Origin: Acidovorax radicis
GTDB lineage: Bacteria; Pseudomonadota; Gammaproteobacteria; Burkholderiales; Burkholderiaceae_C
NCBI RefSeq assembly: GCF_020510705.1
Contig: NZ_CP075184.1
Span: 248,001-312,000, forward strand
Reading direction: 5' to 3'
Length of the DNA: 64,000 nucleotides
Within the stretch, counting starts at the first letter, position 1. Each line of letters starts with the position of its first letter. A program made the translations under genes and the position numbers. Below the pieces are notes generated by a model. It made no database searches, was not told the DNA's origin, and worked only from the letters and a program-made list of their open reading frames with translations. Below are positions 52,309 to 61,743 of the stretch, one piece after another.

Positions 52309-53853
52309 TCAGCCCGGCGCACGCAACACACGGCGGTATTGCACCGCCTCGGCGACATGGCTGACCTCGGTGGTGGGCGCGCCTGCCAGGTCGGCGATGG
52401 TGCGCGCCACCTTCAGCGCCCGGTGCGTGCTGCGGGCCGACCAGCCCAGGCGCGCTGCAGCGACGTTGAGGAACTTGGCCGCTGCTGCGTCCAGGTGCAC
52501 GTGGTCGTCGATCTCCTGGCCCTGCAGCGCCTGGTTGGTTTTGCCCTGGCGGGCCATGGCCAGGGCCCGCGCACGCTCCACCCGCTCGCGCATGGTGGCC
52601 GTGGCCTCGCCTGCGGGTGCCTGCACCAGTTGGTCGGGCGGCAGGGCGGGTACTTCCACATGCAGGTCGATGCGGTCGAGCAGCGGGCCGCTGAGTTTGC
52701 CCTGATAGCGTGCCACCTGGTCGGGCGTGCACCGGCAGGCGCGCTGGGGCGAGCCCAGAAAGCCGCAGGGGCAGGGGTTCATGGCCGCAATCATCTGAAA
52801 CCGGGCCGGAAACTCTGCCCGCTGCGCCGCCCGCGAAATGGTGATGTGCCCGGTCTCCAGGGGCTCGCGCAAGGCCTCCAGCGCTGCCCTGGGGAATTCC
52901 GGCAATTCATCCAGAAAAAGCACGCCCTGGTGGGCCAGCGAAATTTCGCCGGGCCGGGGTGGAGAGCCGCCACCCACCAGCGCCACCGCACTGGCGGTGT
53001 GGTGCGGTGTTCCGGTGGGCCGGCGGCCCCAGGTGTCGGGGCTGAAACGCCCGGCCAGGCTGGCGATGGCCGCGCTCTCTAGTGCTTCTTCGACCGTCAT
53101 GGCAGGCAGCAGCCCCGCAAAACGCAGCGCCAGCATCGACTTGCCCGAGCCGGGCGGGCCTGCCATGAGCACGCTGTGCCCCCCCGCCGCCGCAATCTCC
53201 AGCGCGCGTTTGGCGGCGGCCTGGCCCTTGACGTCGGCCATGTCGGGGCCGGTGTTGCTCACCGCCATGGGGGTGGCCTGCAACCGTGTCCAGCCGTCGT
53301 TGGGGATATCGGCATCGCCACCAGCCACGCTGCCCGGTGGCAAAAAGGCCTGCACCACATCCAGTAGATGGCAGGCGCGCACCACTTGGGCGGCGGGCAC
53401 CAGGGCCGCTTCTTCGGCGCTGCCGGGCGGCAGCACCAGTTGGGCGTCGATCTGCTGCGTTTGCAGCGCCAGGCTGGTGGCCAGCGCGCCCCGCACGGGG
53501 CGCAATTCGCCGGACAGCGACAGTTCGCCCGCGAACTCATACCCCGCCAGTTGCGCGCCATCGATCTGCCCGCTGGCCGCGAGGATGCCCAAGGCAATGG
53601 GGAGGTCGAAGCGGCCGGAATCCTTGGGCAGGTCGGCAGGGGCGAGATTGACGGTAATGCGCTTGTTGGTCGGGAACTCCAGCCCCGCGTTCTGCAGCGC
53701 CGAGCGCACGCGTTCGCGGGCTTCTTTGACCTCGACCTCAGCGAGACCTACCAGGGTGAAGCTGGGCAGGCCATTGGCCAGGTGCACTTCAACGGTGACC
53801 GCAGGGGCCTGCAGCCCCACAAGCGCGCGACTTTGCACCAAAGCAAGACTCAT
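52309..53853 (-). CDS. comM: ComM/YifB-family AAA+ ATPase
   Basis: ComM is a hexameric helicase that promotes branch migration when foreign DNA is taken up by transformation; the family is also called Mg-chelatase-like YifB. The 514 residues show the N-terminal ChlI-like domain (ALVGLQAPAVTVEVHLANGLPSF in pieces, PADLPKDSGRFDLPIALGIL), Walker A GPPGSGKSM near 225, Walker B VLFLDELPEF, and the C-terminal domain with LSGPLLDRIDLHVEVP. The Cys-rich PCPCGFLGSPQRACRC binds zinc. It is divergent from torF. Confidence 0.94.
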   Translation of the reverse strand: MSLALVQSRALVGLQAPAVTVEVHLANGLPSFTLVGLAEVEVKEARERVRSALQNAGLEFPTNKRITVNLAPADLPKDSGRFDLPIALGILAASGQIDGAQLAGYEFAGELSLSGELRPVRGALATSLALQTQQIDAQLVLPPGSAEEAALVPAAQVVRACHLLDVVQAFLPPGSVAGGDADIPNDGWTRLQATPMAVSNTGPDMADVKGQAAAKRALEIAAAGGHSVLMAGPPGSGKSMLALRFAGLLPAMTVEEALESAAIASLAGRFSPDTWGRRPTGTPHHTASAVALVGGGSPPRPGEISLAHQGVLFLDELPEFPRAALEALREPLETGHITISRAAQRAEFPARFQMIAAMNPCPCGFLGSPQRACRCTPDQVARYQGKLSGPLLDRIDLHVEVPALPPDQLVQAPAGEATATMRERVERARALAMARQGKTNQALQGQEIDDHVHLDAAAAKFLNVAAARLGWSARSTHRALKVARTIADLAGAPTTEVSHVAEAVQYRRVLRAPG

Positions 53854-53914
53854 GAAGTAGTTTCTCCCCAGATGGGTGCGTTTTATGGGCTTTTAGTGCG
53901 TCCCGGCAACGCAT

Positions 53915-53931
53915 TGCACCAGTTGGGTGCT
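53915..53931. promoter_or_regulatory. NtrC binding site, TGCACC-N5-GGTGCT
   Basis: TGCACC (53915-53920), AGTTG, GGTGCT (53926-53931) matches the NtrC consensus TGCACC-N5-GGTGCA at all but the last base. It lies roughly 110-125 bases upstream of the start point predicted from the sigma-54 promoter at 54015, a normal enhancer distance. Confidence 0.75.
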
Positions 53932-54014
53932 GGGTGGCGGGCCCGCGTTGCCTGACTGTACCGGCGTTTGTTGTAACTCGGCGCAACAAGGCGAAGAGCG
54001 GTCGCCATGCAGTG

Positions 54015-54030
54015 TGGCACGGTCCATGCT
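54015..54030 (+). promoter_or_regulatory. Sigma-54 promoter of torF-glnK-amtB
   Basis: TGGCACGGTCCATGCT has GG at 54016-54017 and GC at 54028-54029 with exact spacing, and differs from the consensus core by one base. The start point would be near 54041, 27 bases before the torF ATG. Together with the NtrC site it puts these genes under nitrogen control. Confidence 0.8.
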
Positions 54031-54067
54031 TAAAGCGGTCATCCCTACTTTGTCCACCGGAGGAATC

Positions 54068-54778
54068 ATGACCCACGCCATCATCAAGTCCCTGGGCGTT
54101 GCCCTTGTCGCAGCTCTTCCCCTGCTGGCCAGCGCCCAGCTCACTGGCAACATCAGCCTGACTACGAACTACAAGTTCCGTGGCCAGGACCAGGACACTT
54201 CCAAGGTCAAGACCGTCAAGCCAGCGATTCAAGGCGGGTTTGACTATGCCTTCGGAGAGTCCGGCTGGTACGTGGGCAACTGGAACTCCAGCGTGGACTG
54301 GCTGTCGGGCAATTCCATCGAGTCCGATCTGTATGGCGGCTACAAATTCAAGGCGGGTGGGGCGGATCTGGATGTCGGTCTGCTGACGTACATCTACCCC
54401 GGCAACAGCAACGGCAACACCACCGAGGCCTATGGCGCAGCCACCTTCGGCCCCGTGACCGCCAAGTATTCGCACACGTTGTCCAAAGACTACTTCGCCT
54501 ACGCGGGGCCAGGCTTCAAGGGGCGCAACACAGGCTATCTGAACTTTGCGTTTGCGCAGGAAGTGGCGCCCAGCATCACGCTGAAGGCCTCGGTGGGTTT
54601 CACCCGGTTTGCGAGTGACATCACCGCGCCGAATTACATGGATTACAGCGTGGGCGCGGCCTATGACTTCGGCTCGGGCCTGTCGCTGGGCGGTGCCGTT
54701 GTGGGCGCCAACAAGAAGGACTTTTTCGGTCCCATCAACAAGTCCCGCGTGATCGTCACGCTGACCAAAACCCTGTAA
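54068..54778 (+). CDS. TorF-family putative outer-membrane porin
   Basis: A 236-residue beta-barrel protein of the Gcw_chp/TorF family. A signal peptide (about 1-23, ending ASAQ) precedes LTGNISLTTNYKFRGQDQD, the family hallmark, then repeated aromatic-ended strands (SDLYGGYKFKAGG, AYAGPGFKGRN) and a C-terminal strand ending TKTL. It may pass ammonium or other nitrogen sources across the outer membrane. GGAGGAAT precedes the ATG at 54068. It leads the NtrC/sigma-54 operon with glnK and amtB, an order that recurs in Betaproteobacteria. Confidence 0.88.
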   Translation: MTHAIIKSLGVALVAALPLLASAQLTGNISLTTNYKFRGQDQDTSKVKTVKPAIQGGFDYAFGESGWYVGNWNSSVDWLSGNSIESDLYGGYKFKAGGADLDVGLLTYIYPGNSNGNTTEAYGAATFGPVTAKYSHTLSKDYFAYAGPGFKGRNTGYLNFAFAQEVAPSITLKASVGFTRFASDITAPNYMDYSVGAAYDFGSGLSLGGAVVGANKKDFFGPINKSRVIVTLTKTL

Positions 54779-54806
54779 ATCTCGCAGGACTGACGCCGAC
54801 AAGGAT

Positions 54807-54821
54807 GCACAAAGCGCGTGC
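54807..54821. promoter_or_regulatory. Possible second NtrC site before glnK
   Basis: GCAC-N7-GTGC (54807-54810, 54818-54821) fits the NtrC half-site spacing, though the flanking bases deviate from consensus. A poor sigma-54-like sequence with TTTTGC follows at about 54853. It may give glnK-amtB extra control or be chance. Confidence 0.35.
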
Positions 54822-54845
54822 CCACAGGGTAAGCGTCTTGCCTGA

Positions 54846-55247
<402 letters not shown>

Positions 55248-55285
55248 GGGCCCGCCGCATCACACGAAACAAGAGAAGAAACGCC

Positions 55286-56707
55286 ATGAAAAAACTGCTT
55301 GCTTCCTTTATCCTGGGGCTGAGTCTGCTGTCGGGTGGCTCGGCTGTGTTGGCCCAAACCCCGGTCAGCCCCGCCATCCCAGCCTCCGAGGCCACCGCGG
55401 CGCCCGCTGCTGACGCGCCTGCCGCTGCGGTCGCGGCGCCTGCGGGGGCAGCCCCTGTTGCTGCGCCTGCGGCCCCCGTGCCCAAGATCGACTCGGGCGA
55501 CACCGCCTGGATGTTGACCTCCACCTTGTTGGTGATCTTGATGACCATCCCGGGCCTGGCACTGTTCTATGGCGGCCTGGGCCGTTCCAAGAACATGTTG
55601 TCGGTGCTGGTGCAGGTCTTCGTGATCTTCTCGCTGATCTCGTTGCTGTGGGCCATCTATGGCTATAGCCTGGCGTTCTCTGGCGAGGGCAAGTTCTTCG
55701 GCGGGTTCGACAAGATCTTCCTCAAGGGAGTGACCCAGGAGACCTTTGGTGCACTGATCACCATCCCCGAATATGTGTTCTTCGCGTTCCAGGGCACGTT
55801 TGCCGCCATCACCGTTGCACTGGTGGTGGGCTCGTTTGCCGAGCGCATGAAGTTCGCTGCGGTGCTGATTTTCGCGGTGCTCTGGTTCACTTTCAGCTAT
55901 GTGCCCATGGCCCATATCGTGTGGGGCGGCGGTCTGCTGGGTGCTGACGGTGCGCTGGACTTTGCCGGTGGCACGGTGGTGCACATCAACGCCGGTATCG
56001 CCGGTCTGGTGGGTGCCTACATGGTGGGCAAACGCATCGGCTTCGGCAAAGAGGCGCTCACGCCCCACAGCCTGACGCTGACCATGGTGGGTGCATCCCT
56101 GCTATGGGTGGGCTGGTTTGGCTTCAACGCCGGGTCTGCCGGTGCTGCCAACGCCAACGCTGGTCTGGCATTCGTGAACACGGTGCTGGCCACTGCTGCA
56201 GCCACGCTGTCGTGGATCGCCGGTGAAGGCCTGCACAAGGGCAAGGCATCCATGTTGGGCGCGGCCTCTGGTGCGGTGGCAGGCCTTGTGGCCGTGACCC
56301 CCGCCGCCGGCTTTGTCGGCCCCATGGGCGCCATCGTGCTCGGCCTGCTGGCTGGTGTGATCTGCTTGTGGGGTGTGGGTGGCTTGAAGCGCCTGCTCAA
56401 TGTGGACGACGCGTTTGACGTGTTTGGCGTGCACGGTGTGGGCGGCATTCTGGGCGCCATCCTGACCGGTGTGTTTGCGTCGCAAAGCCTCGGCGGCACC
56501 GGCGGCCTGACCCCCGACACCTTTGCCATGGGCGCTCAGGTGTGGATCCAGGTCAAGAGCGTGTTGTTCACCATCGTGTGGTCGGGTGTGGTGGCCTTCA
56601 TCTCCTACAAGATTGCCGATCTGCTGGTGGGCCTGCGTGTCTCGGAAGAAGCGGAACGCGAAGGTCTGGACATCACTTCACACGGCGAAACGGCGTACAA
56701 CCGCTGA
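55286..56707 (+). CDS. amtB: Ammonium transporter AmtB
   Basis: A 473-residue ammonium channel. A signal peptide (about 1-23) is followed by an Ala/Pro-rich periplasmic stretch (about 25-65), longer than in E. coli AmtB, then eleven membrane segments. Family blocks: TAWMLTSTLLVILMTIPGLA, FYGGLGRSKN, VVGSFAERMKF, YVPMAHIVWGGG (first pore His) and DVFGVHGVGG (second His region). The C-terminal tail (RVSEEAEREGLDITSHGE) is the GlnK-docking part. It lies 38 bases after glnK, and a strong terminator at 56792 follows. Confidence 0.95.
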   Translation: MKKLLASFILGLSLLSGGSAVLAQTPVSPAIPASEATAAPAADAPAAAVAAPAGAAPVAAPAAPVPKIDSGDTAWMLTSTLLVILMTIPGLALFYGGLGRSKNMLSVLVQVFVIFSLISLLWAIYGYSLAFSGEGKFFGGFDKIFLKGVTQETFGALITIPEYVFFAFQGTFAAITVALVVGSFAERMKFAAVLIFAVLWFTFSYVPMAHIVWGGGLLGADGALDFAGGTVVHINAGIAGLVGAYMVGKRIGFGKEALTPHSLTLTMVGASLLWVGWFGFNAGSAGAANANAGLAFVNTVLATAAATLSWIAGEGLHKGKASMLGAASGAVAGLVAVTPAAGFVGPMGAIVLGLLAGVICLWGVGGLKRLLNVDDAFDVFGVHGVGGILGAILTGVFASQSLGGTGGLTPDTFAMGAQVWIQVKSVLFTIVWSGVVAFISYKIADLLVGLRVSEEAEREGLDITSHGETAYNR

Positions 56708-56791
56708 TACCGCTGGCATCCACGTGCTGCGGTGTCTGGTGGCACCGCAGCGTGGCAACAAAAACAAGCGAGTTACTCCTTCAGGTGTTTC

Positions 56792-56818
56792 GGCCCGCCG
56801 GCAACGGCGGGCCTTTTT
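56792..56818 (+). terminator. Rho-independent terminator after amtB
   Basis: GGCCCGCCG (56792-56800), loop GCAA, CGGCGGGCC (56805-56813), then TTTTT. It is a classic terminator and ends the torF-glnK-amtB transcript, separating it from glcE. Confidence 0.92.
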
Positions 56819-56940
56819 GCGTAGACACGTTGGCCCTGCGGGTTTGCTTGCGCGGCCCACAGCGATTTGCACGGGGGGCGTTCAAAAAATTCACACGCTG
56901 TATCGGGCTGCCCTGCGGCCGCTGCCGCTACGATGCGCAG

Positions 56941-58071
56941 ATGGATTCCACTCTTGCATCGATTGCTGACCGTGTGCGCGCCGCTGCGGCCGACCAGACC
57001 CCTTTGCGCATCCGGGGCGGGGGCACCAAAGACTTCCACGGGCTGGCCCTGCATGGCGAGGTGCTCGACACCCGGGGCCTCAGCGGCATCGTGAGTTACG
57101 AGCCCAGTGAGCTGGTGGTGACGGTGCGTGCCGGAACCCCCCTGGCCGAACTGGAAGCCGTGCTGGCCGGGAACGGGCAGTGCCTGCCGTTTGAACCCCC
57201 CCACTTTGCGCGTGGCCCCGAAGACGCGGCCACCGTGGGCGGCATGGTGGCTGCCGGCTTGTCAGGCCCGGCCCGCGCCAGTGTGGGCGCGGTGCGCGAC
57301 TACCTGCTGGGTGTCACGCTGCTCAATGGGCGTGCCGAGCTGCTGACCTTTGGCGGCCAGGTCATGAAAAATGTGGCGGGGTACGACGTGTCGCGCCTTA
57401 TGGCGGGTGCCTGGGGCACGCTGGGCCTGCTCACCGAGATCAGTCTCAAGGTGCTGCCCATCGCGCCCGCCGAGGCCACGCTGCGTTTTGAATGCAACCA
57501 GGCCGACGCCTTGCGCAAGCTGCACGCCTGGGGCGGGCAACCCCTGCCGCTGAACGCGAGCTGCTGGGTGCAGGACGGCAGTGCCGGTGCCGGCACGCTG
57601 TATGTGCGCCTTCGTGGCGCGGTGGCGGCGGTAGAGGCTGCCTGCCGGACGATGGGGGGCACCCGCATGGACAACGCCACCGTGGCCCCCGACTGGGCGG
57701 CCTGCCGTGAGCAGACGTTGCCCTGGTTTGCGGCCCGCGCCACACAGCCAGGCCATGCGCTGTGGCGGTTGTCCGTGCCCGCCACGGCCCCGGTGCTGGC
57801 CCTGCCCGACGGTGCGCAGCCGCTGGTCGAGTGGCACGGAGCGCTGCGCTGGGTGCAGGCGCCAGAATCCGTTGGCGAGGAGCTGCGCAAGGCCGCGCAG
57901 GCTGTGGGTGGGAGTGCTTCTGTTTTTATAGCGTCTAGCGCTTGTGCATCAAGCGCTAGCGGTGGTTTTGACCATGCATCACGGGCCGTGGGACAGATCC
58001 ATGCGCGGCTCAGGCAGAGCTTCGACCCGGCGGGCATCTTCAACCCCGGCCGCATGGAGCGCGGCGGGTAG
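56941..58071 (+). CDS. glcE: Glycolate oxidase FAD-binding subunit GlcE, with repeat-derived insert
   Basis: GlcE is one of three subunits oxidising glycolate to glyoxylate. The 376 residues have the FAD-binding outline RIRGGGTKDFHG, EPSELVVTVRAGTPLAELE, RGPEDAATVGGMVAAGLSGP, split naturally, and GGQVMKNVAGYDVSRLM. The ending ARLRQSFDPAGIFNPGRM is standard. Residues about 327-341 (VFIASSACASSASGG) are encoded by an interspersed GCGCTT repeat in frame. The usual partner glcD is not upstream; amtB is. The ATG is at 56941 and the frame is open further 5' in antisense-like sequence. Confidence 0.92.
   Translation: MDSTLASIADRVRAAAADQTPLRIRGGGTKDFHGLALHGEVLDTRGLSGIVSYEPSELVVTVRAGTPLAELEAVLAGNGQCLPFEPPHFARGPEDAATVGGMVAAGLSGPARASVGAVRDYLLGVTLLNGRAELLTFGGQVMKNVAGYDVSRLMAGAWGTLGLLTEISLKVLPIAPAEATLRFECNQADALRKLHAWGGQPLPLNASCWVQDGSAGAGTLYVRLRGAVAAVEAACRTMGGTRMDNATVAPDWAACREQTLPWFAARATQPGHALWRLSVPATAPVLALPDGAQPLVEWHGALRWVQAPESVGEELRKAAQAVGGSASVFIASSACASSASGGFDHASRAVGQIHARLRQSFDPAGIFNPGRMERGG
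57921..57972 (+). repeat. GCGCTT-hairpin repeat, copy I, inside glcE
   Basis: TTTTTATAGCGTCTAGCGCT, then TGTGCATCAAGCGCTAGCGG and TGGTTTTGACC. The hairpin arms AGCGCTT/AAGCGCT are perfect. It is read in frame as part of GlcE. Confidence 0.75.
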
Positions 58072-58150
58072 GCTGTCACCGCCTCCGTTCCATTTCATTT
58101 CATTTCATTCCACTGCAACGCCACCGTTCGCTCAACCGCCTTTCATCTGC

Positions 58151-58936
58151 ATGCGTCGCCTTCGCCATCTCACCGGCCATCACCGCACTGTGGCCAGCAA
58201 CCGCATGCTGGGGTTGCTGCTCGCGTTCAACGCCGGGGCTGTCAACGCCGGCGGGTTTCTGGTGGTACACCTCTACACATCGCACATGACGGGTTTTGTA
58301 TCGATGCTGGCGGACAACCTGGTGCTGGGCAACATGGCGCTGGTGCTGGGCGCGCTGGGGGCGCTGCTGGCATTTATCAGCGGTGCGGCCACTACCGCCA
58401 TCATGGTCAACTGGGCGCGCCAGCGCAAGCTGCACAGCAGCTATGCCATGCCGCTGCTGCTGGTGGCGCTGCTCATGCTGGTGTTTGGCCTGGTGGGGGC
58501 CATTACCCTCAACTGGCCCACCCCGTTTGCCGTGCCCATGACGGTGCTGCTGCTTTCTTTCATCATGGGGCTGCAAAACGCCACCGTCACCAAGATGTCG
58601 TCCTCGCAGATCCGCACCACCCACATGACGGGGATAGTGACAGACGTGGGCATCGAGCTGGGCAAGATGCTCTACTGGAACCGCACCGGCGCCCCGCCGG
58701 AGTCGCAGGTGCATGCCAACCATGTGCGGCTGCGGCTGTATGCCGGGTTGCTGGGCATGTTTCTGGTGGGTGGCGTGGCGGGCGCGGCGGGCTTCAAACA
58801 CGTGGGTTTTGTGTTTGTGCTGCCTCTGGCGCTGTTGCTGCTGGGTTTTTCGCTGCCACCTTTGTGGGCTGACCGTGCGCGCCTGCGCCATCCATTGCGC
58901 AAGGCGCGGCCCCCCGTGTTGCCAGACGCGCATTGA
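58151..58936 (+). CDS. DUF1275 (YoaK) family membrane protein
   Basis: A 261-residue inner-membrane protein of the YoaK/DUF1275 family with about six segments. FNAGAVNAGGFLVVHLYTSHMTGFVS and the second-half repeat GLQNATVTKMSSSQIRTTHMTGIVTD, each in pieces, are the hallmark; the Thr-His-Met-Thr-Gly motif occurs in both halves. Function is unproven; transport is presumed. It sits between glcE and glcF, about 80 and 42 bases from them, so it may take part in glycolate or glyoxylate movement. Confidence 0.88.
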   Translation: MRRLRHLTGHHRTVASNRMLGLLLAFNAGAVNAGGFLVVHLYTSHMTGFVSMLADNLVLGNMALVLGALGALLAFISGAATTAIMVNWARQRKLHSSYAMPLLLVALLMLVFGLVGAITLNWPTPFAVPMTVLLLSFIMGLQNATVTKMSSSQIRTTHMTGIVTDVGIELGKMLYWNRTGAPPESQVHANHVRLRLYAGLLGMFLVGGVAGAAGFKHVGFVFVLPLALLLLGFSLPPLWADRARLRHPLRKARPPVLPDAH

Positions 58937-58978
58937 GCCGGCGCCTTTCTTGTTTTCTTTTCTTTCCAGGCATGCCCC

Positions 58979-60226
58979 ATGCAGACCCAACTTGTCCCTG
59001 AATACGCCGCCCGCGCCGATGGCCTCGAGGCCGAAGCCATTCTGCGCAAATGTGTGCATTGCGGCTTTTGCACCGCCACCTGCCCCACCTACCAGCTGCT
59101 GGGCGACGAGCTGGACGGCCCGCGCGGCCGCATCTACCTCATCAAGCAGGTGCTCGAAGGCGCCGAGCCCACGCGTGCCACGCAGAGGCACCTGGACCGG
59201 TGCCTGACCTGCCGCAATTGCGAAAGCACCTGCCCCAGCGGCGTGGAATATGGCCACCTGGTAGACATTGGCCGCAAGATCGTCGATGAAAAAGTGCCCC
59301 GTCCGCTGGGTGAAAAAACCTTGCGCTGGGCGCTGAAGGAAGGACTGCCCTCGCCGCTTTTTGCCCCTGCCATGAAAGCCGGGCAATTGGTGCGTGGCCT
59401 GCTGCCCGCCGCGCTCAAGGCCAAGGTGCCTGCCCCCCAGCCGTCGGGGGCCTGGCCCACGCGCCAGCATGCACGCAAGGTGTTGTTGCTGGCCGGTTGT
59501 GTGCAGCCCGCCATGATGCCCAACATCAACACCGCCACCGCGCGCGTGCTCGATGCGGTGGGTGTGCAGACCGTGATTGCGCCCAAGGCCGGTTGCTGTG
59601 GCGCCGTGAAGTTCCACCTCAACGACCAGGAAGGTGGCAAGGCCGAAATGCGCGCCAACATCGACGCCTGGTGGCCGCTGGTGGAGCAGGGCGTGGAGGC
59701 CATTGTCATGAACGCCTCGGGCTGCGGTGTCACTGTCAAGGAGTACGGCCACATCCTCAAGGACGACGCCCAGTACGCGGCCAAGGCCGAGCGCATCAGC
59801 GCCCTCACGCGCGACCTGTCGGAGCTGTTGCCCGCCATGCTGCCCGAGCTGGCCGACAAGCTGCAAGGCCGCGTGCAGCAGCCCGACACGCTGTACGCCT
59901 ACCACCCGCCCTGCACCCTGCAGCACGGCCAGAAGCTGCGCGGCGGCGTCGAGTCGCATCTGAACCAGTTGGGCTTCAGGCTGCGCACGGCGCGCAACGA
60001 ATCCCACCTGTGCTGTGGCTCGGCGGGCACCTATTCGGTGTTGAACCCCGAGCTCTCGTACCAACTGCGCGACCGCAAGCTGGGGGGGCTGAGCGAGGCT
60101 TTTGGCGCACAGCCGCCCGACATGATCCTGTCGGCCAACATTGGCTGCATTACGCACCTGCAAAGCGGCACGGGCATCCCCGTGCGGCATTGGGTTGAAG
60201 TGCTGGACGAGGCGCTGCAAGCGTGA
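58979..60226 (+). CDS. glcF: Glycolate oxidase iron-sulfur subunit GlcF
   Basis: A 415-residue protein with two 4Fe-4S sites (CVHCGFCTATCPTY near 24-37 and CLTCRNCESTCPSGVEY near 78-94) and two CCG-type domains (LLAGCVQPAMMPNIN, AGCCGAVKFHL; HPPCTLQHGQKL, LCCGSAGTYSVLNP). It accepts electrons from the GlcDE flavin subunits at the membrane. The layout and length are those of GlcF. The ATG at 58979 follows an AGG-rich stretch. Confidence 0.95.
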   Translation: MQTQLVPEYAARADGLEAEAILRKCVHCGFCTATCPTYQLLGDELDGPRGRIYLIKQVLEGAEPTRATQRHLDRCLTCRNCESTCPSGVEYGHLVDIGRKIVDEKVPRPLGEKTLRWALKEGLPSPLFAPAMKAGQLVRGLLPAALKAKVPAPQPSGAWPTRQHARKVLLLAGCVQPAMMPNINTATARVLDAVGVQTVIAPKAGCCGAVKFHLNDQEGGKAEMRANIDAWWPLVEQGVEAIVMNASGCGVTVKEYGHILKDDAQYAAKAERISALTRDLSELLPAMLPELADKLQGRVQQPDTLYAYHPPCTLQHGQKLRGGVESHLNQLGFRLRTARNESHLCCGSAGTYSVLNPELSYQLRDRKLGGLSEAFGAQPPDMILSANIGCITHLQSGTGIPVRHWVEVLDEALQA

Positions 60227-60315
60227 GTCCATGGCCTGCGCATTGCCATGGTTTGGAGTGTGTGCGCCCAACACTGGCATGATTGAGGGTTTTGTTGCCC
60301 CCCAATCGCACCCCC

Positions 60316-61254
60316 ATGATCGACTCTGTGTCCGCCCAAGAACAACCGAACGCAGCCCCTGCCGCACCGCTGGCAGCGCCTGCCTCCGCCGAGGTTGCCT
60401 CTGGCGCAGCAGCACAGGCGCCCGAAGCGGCACCTGCACAAGCCGCATCGACGGATGGGGCCGCACCCCGCCCGCGTGCCGACGGTGCACGCCGTGGTGG
60501 GCGTAACCGGCGCAATCCCGGTGCGCAGCAGGCGTCGTCGGGTGTGGCGGATGCTTCGGCGCCCGGCGCCCCTCGCGCGCCCCAGCGCGTGCACCCGGCG
60601 CTGGAGCAGCTGGCCGCGCTGTACCCGCATCTGTTTGGCGCGGTGTTCCGCCCTCTCAAACGCGGCATCTTCCAAGATCTGCTGGCGGCACACCCCGAGA
60701 TGTTCAAGCGCGATGCGCTGAAGGTGGCGCTGGGCATTCACACCCGCTCCACGCGCTATCTGCAAAGTGTGGCCGCTGGCGACAAGCGCCACGACCTGGC
60801 CGGTCAGCCCGCGGAAGACATGGCCCCCGAGCATGTGCACCACGCGCTGCTGGAGGTGTACCGCCGCAGGAGCCACAGCAAGGCCCGCGCTACCGAAGAC
60901 CTGCTGCCCAAGCTGCGCAACCGCATGATGGCCGCGTTCGAGGCCTCGGGCCTCACGCGCGAGGCCTACACCGAGCTGGTGCAAGGCCGCGACGAGGCGG
61001 CCAATGCCATCCTCGACGAGGCCTTTGCCGAGTGGGCAGCCCGCAATGCCAAGGACGAAGCGCTGCTGCGCGCGTTTGAGGCCAGCGGCCAGACGCTGGA
61101 GGCCTTCGCCGACATGTACGGCATGGTGGCCCGCACGGTGGGCCAACAGATCGAGCGTGCGCGCAAGCTGGCGGCGGTGGCCGCAGCGACAACTGCCACT
61201 GCAATCGCCACTGAAGTCGCCGCAACGCCCGCAACACCTGCCGACGAGGCCTGA
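60316..61254 (+). CDS. ProQ/FinO-domain RNA chaperone
   Basis: A 312-residue protein. The first 85 residues are Ala/Pro-rich, followed by a basic PRPRADGARRGGRNRR patch. The ProQ/FinO domain (about 94-200) reads LEQLAALYPHLFGAVFRPLK, RGIFQDLLAAHPEMF, RTRYLQ-like TRYLQSVAAGDKRHDLAG and ALLEVYRRR. It is expected to bind structured 3' ends of mRNAs and small RNAs. A helical C-terminal part (about 205-312) with repeated FEASG motifs is an uncharacterised addition. The ATG at 60316 starts MIDSVSAQEQ. Confidence 0.88.
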   Translation: MIDSVSAQEQPNAAPAAPLAAPASAEVASGAAAQAPEAAPAQAASTDGAAPRPRADGARRGGRNRRNPGAQQASSGVADASAPGAPRAPQRVHPALEQLAALYPHLFGAVFRPLKRGIFQDLLAAHPEMFKRDALKVALGIHTRSTRYLQSVAAGDKRHDLAGQPAEDMAPEHVHHALLEVYRRRSHSKARATEDLLPKLRNRMMAAFEASGLTREAYTELVQGRDEAANAILDEAFAEWAARNAKDEALLRAFEASGQTLEAFADMYGMVARTVGQQIERARKLAAVAAATTATAIATEVAATPATPADEA

Positions 61255-61743
61255 GCTGGCCAGAGCCGTGGGCTGCGGCATGCCGCAGCCCATCGGTGCG
61301 TGCTGGGCCACCGCGTGACGCGGCCAGCCATTCCCCCCCCTTTCCCTCCCTTTTCCCTTGCCTCGCTGATCCAGCGTCTTGCGCGCAGCCGTGCTCCACA
61401 GGCTCCGTGCTTTTTGCGCCTGGGATTTCCAGGCCGGGTGAGGTGGTACGTGCCCCCGTCACGGATGTCGGGTGCGTTGCCGCTCACTGAGGGCAGCCCG
61501 GGTGTCCGTATGCCCGTGTGCCAGCATGCCCGTGCGCCTTCGCCAGAGGGCAGGGCCAAACCGTCGGTGTGCTGGCCTGCGCGCCGCGCGCCGGCTGGTT
61601 GCCCGGGCGCACGGAATGCACCGCGCGTGCAGGTCGTGGGCATCCCTGCTGACATGAGGTTGTCAGTAGCGCGGCGGCACTATCGCGGCCCACACCAACG
61701 TTCTCATACCTTCACCGTCCAACCACCGGCAAGGGCCCTGCAC
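61255..61743. other. Long leader region of the GyrI-like gene
   Basis: 489 bases without a supported gene. A C-rich tract near 61330 and the palindrome at 61647 are the only notable parts. The frame of the GyrI-like gene is open through most of it, but the encoded sequence is Arg/Pro/Cys-rich and unlike a protein. Confidence 0.5.
61647..61668. promoter_or_regulatory. TGCTGACA-N6-TGTCAGTA palindrome, site 3
   Basis: Arms at 61647-61654 and 61661-61668 around TGAGGT. It is about 76 bases before the GyrI-like gene, which is followed by the WYL regulator. The arms are identical to site 1 at 35528. Confidence 0.7.

Noticed and set aside
58100..60490. 796-codon open frame on the minus strand across DUF1275, glcF and proQ
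   Set aside because: It is His/Gln/Arg-rich shadow coding opposite clear genes; GC-rich third positions create such frames. The same holds for the minus-strand frames at 3486-5045 and 26586-28328 and the plus-strand frame at 45650-47740.
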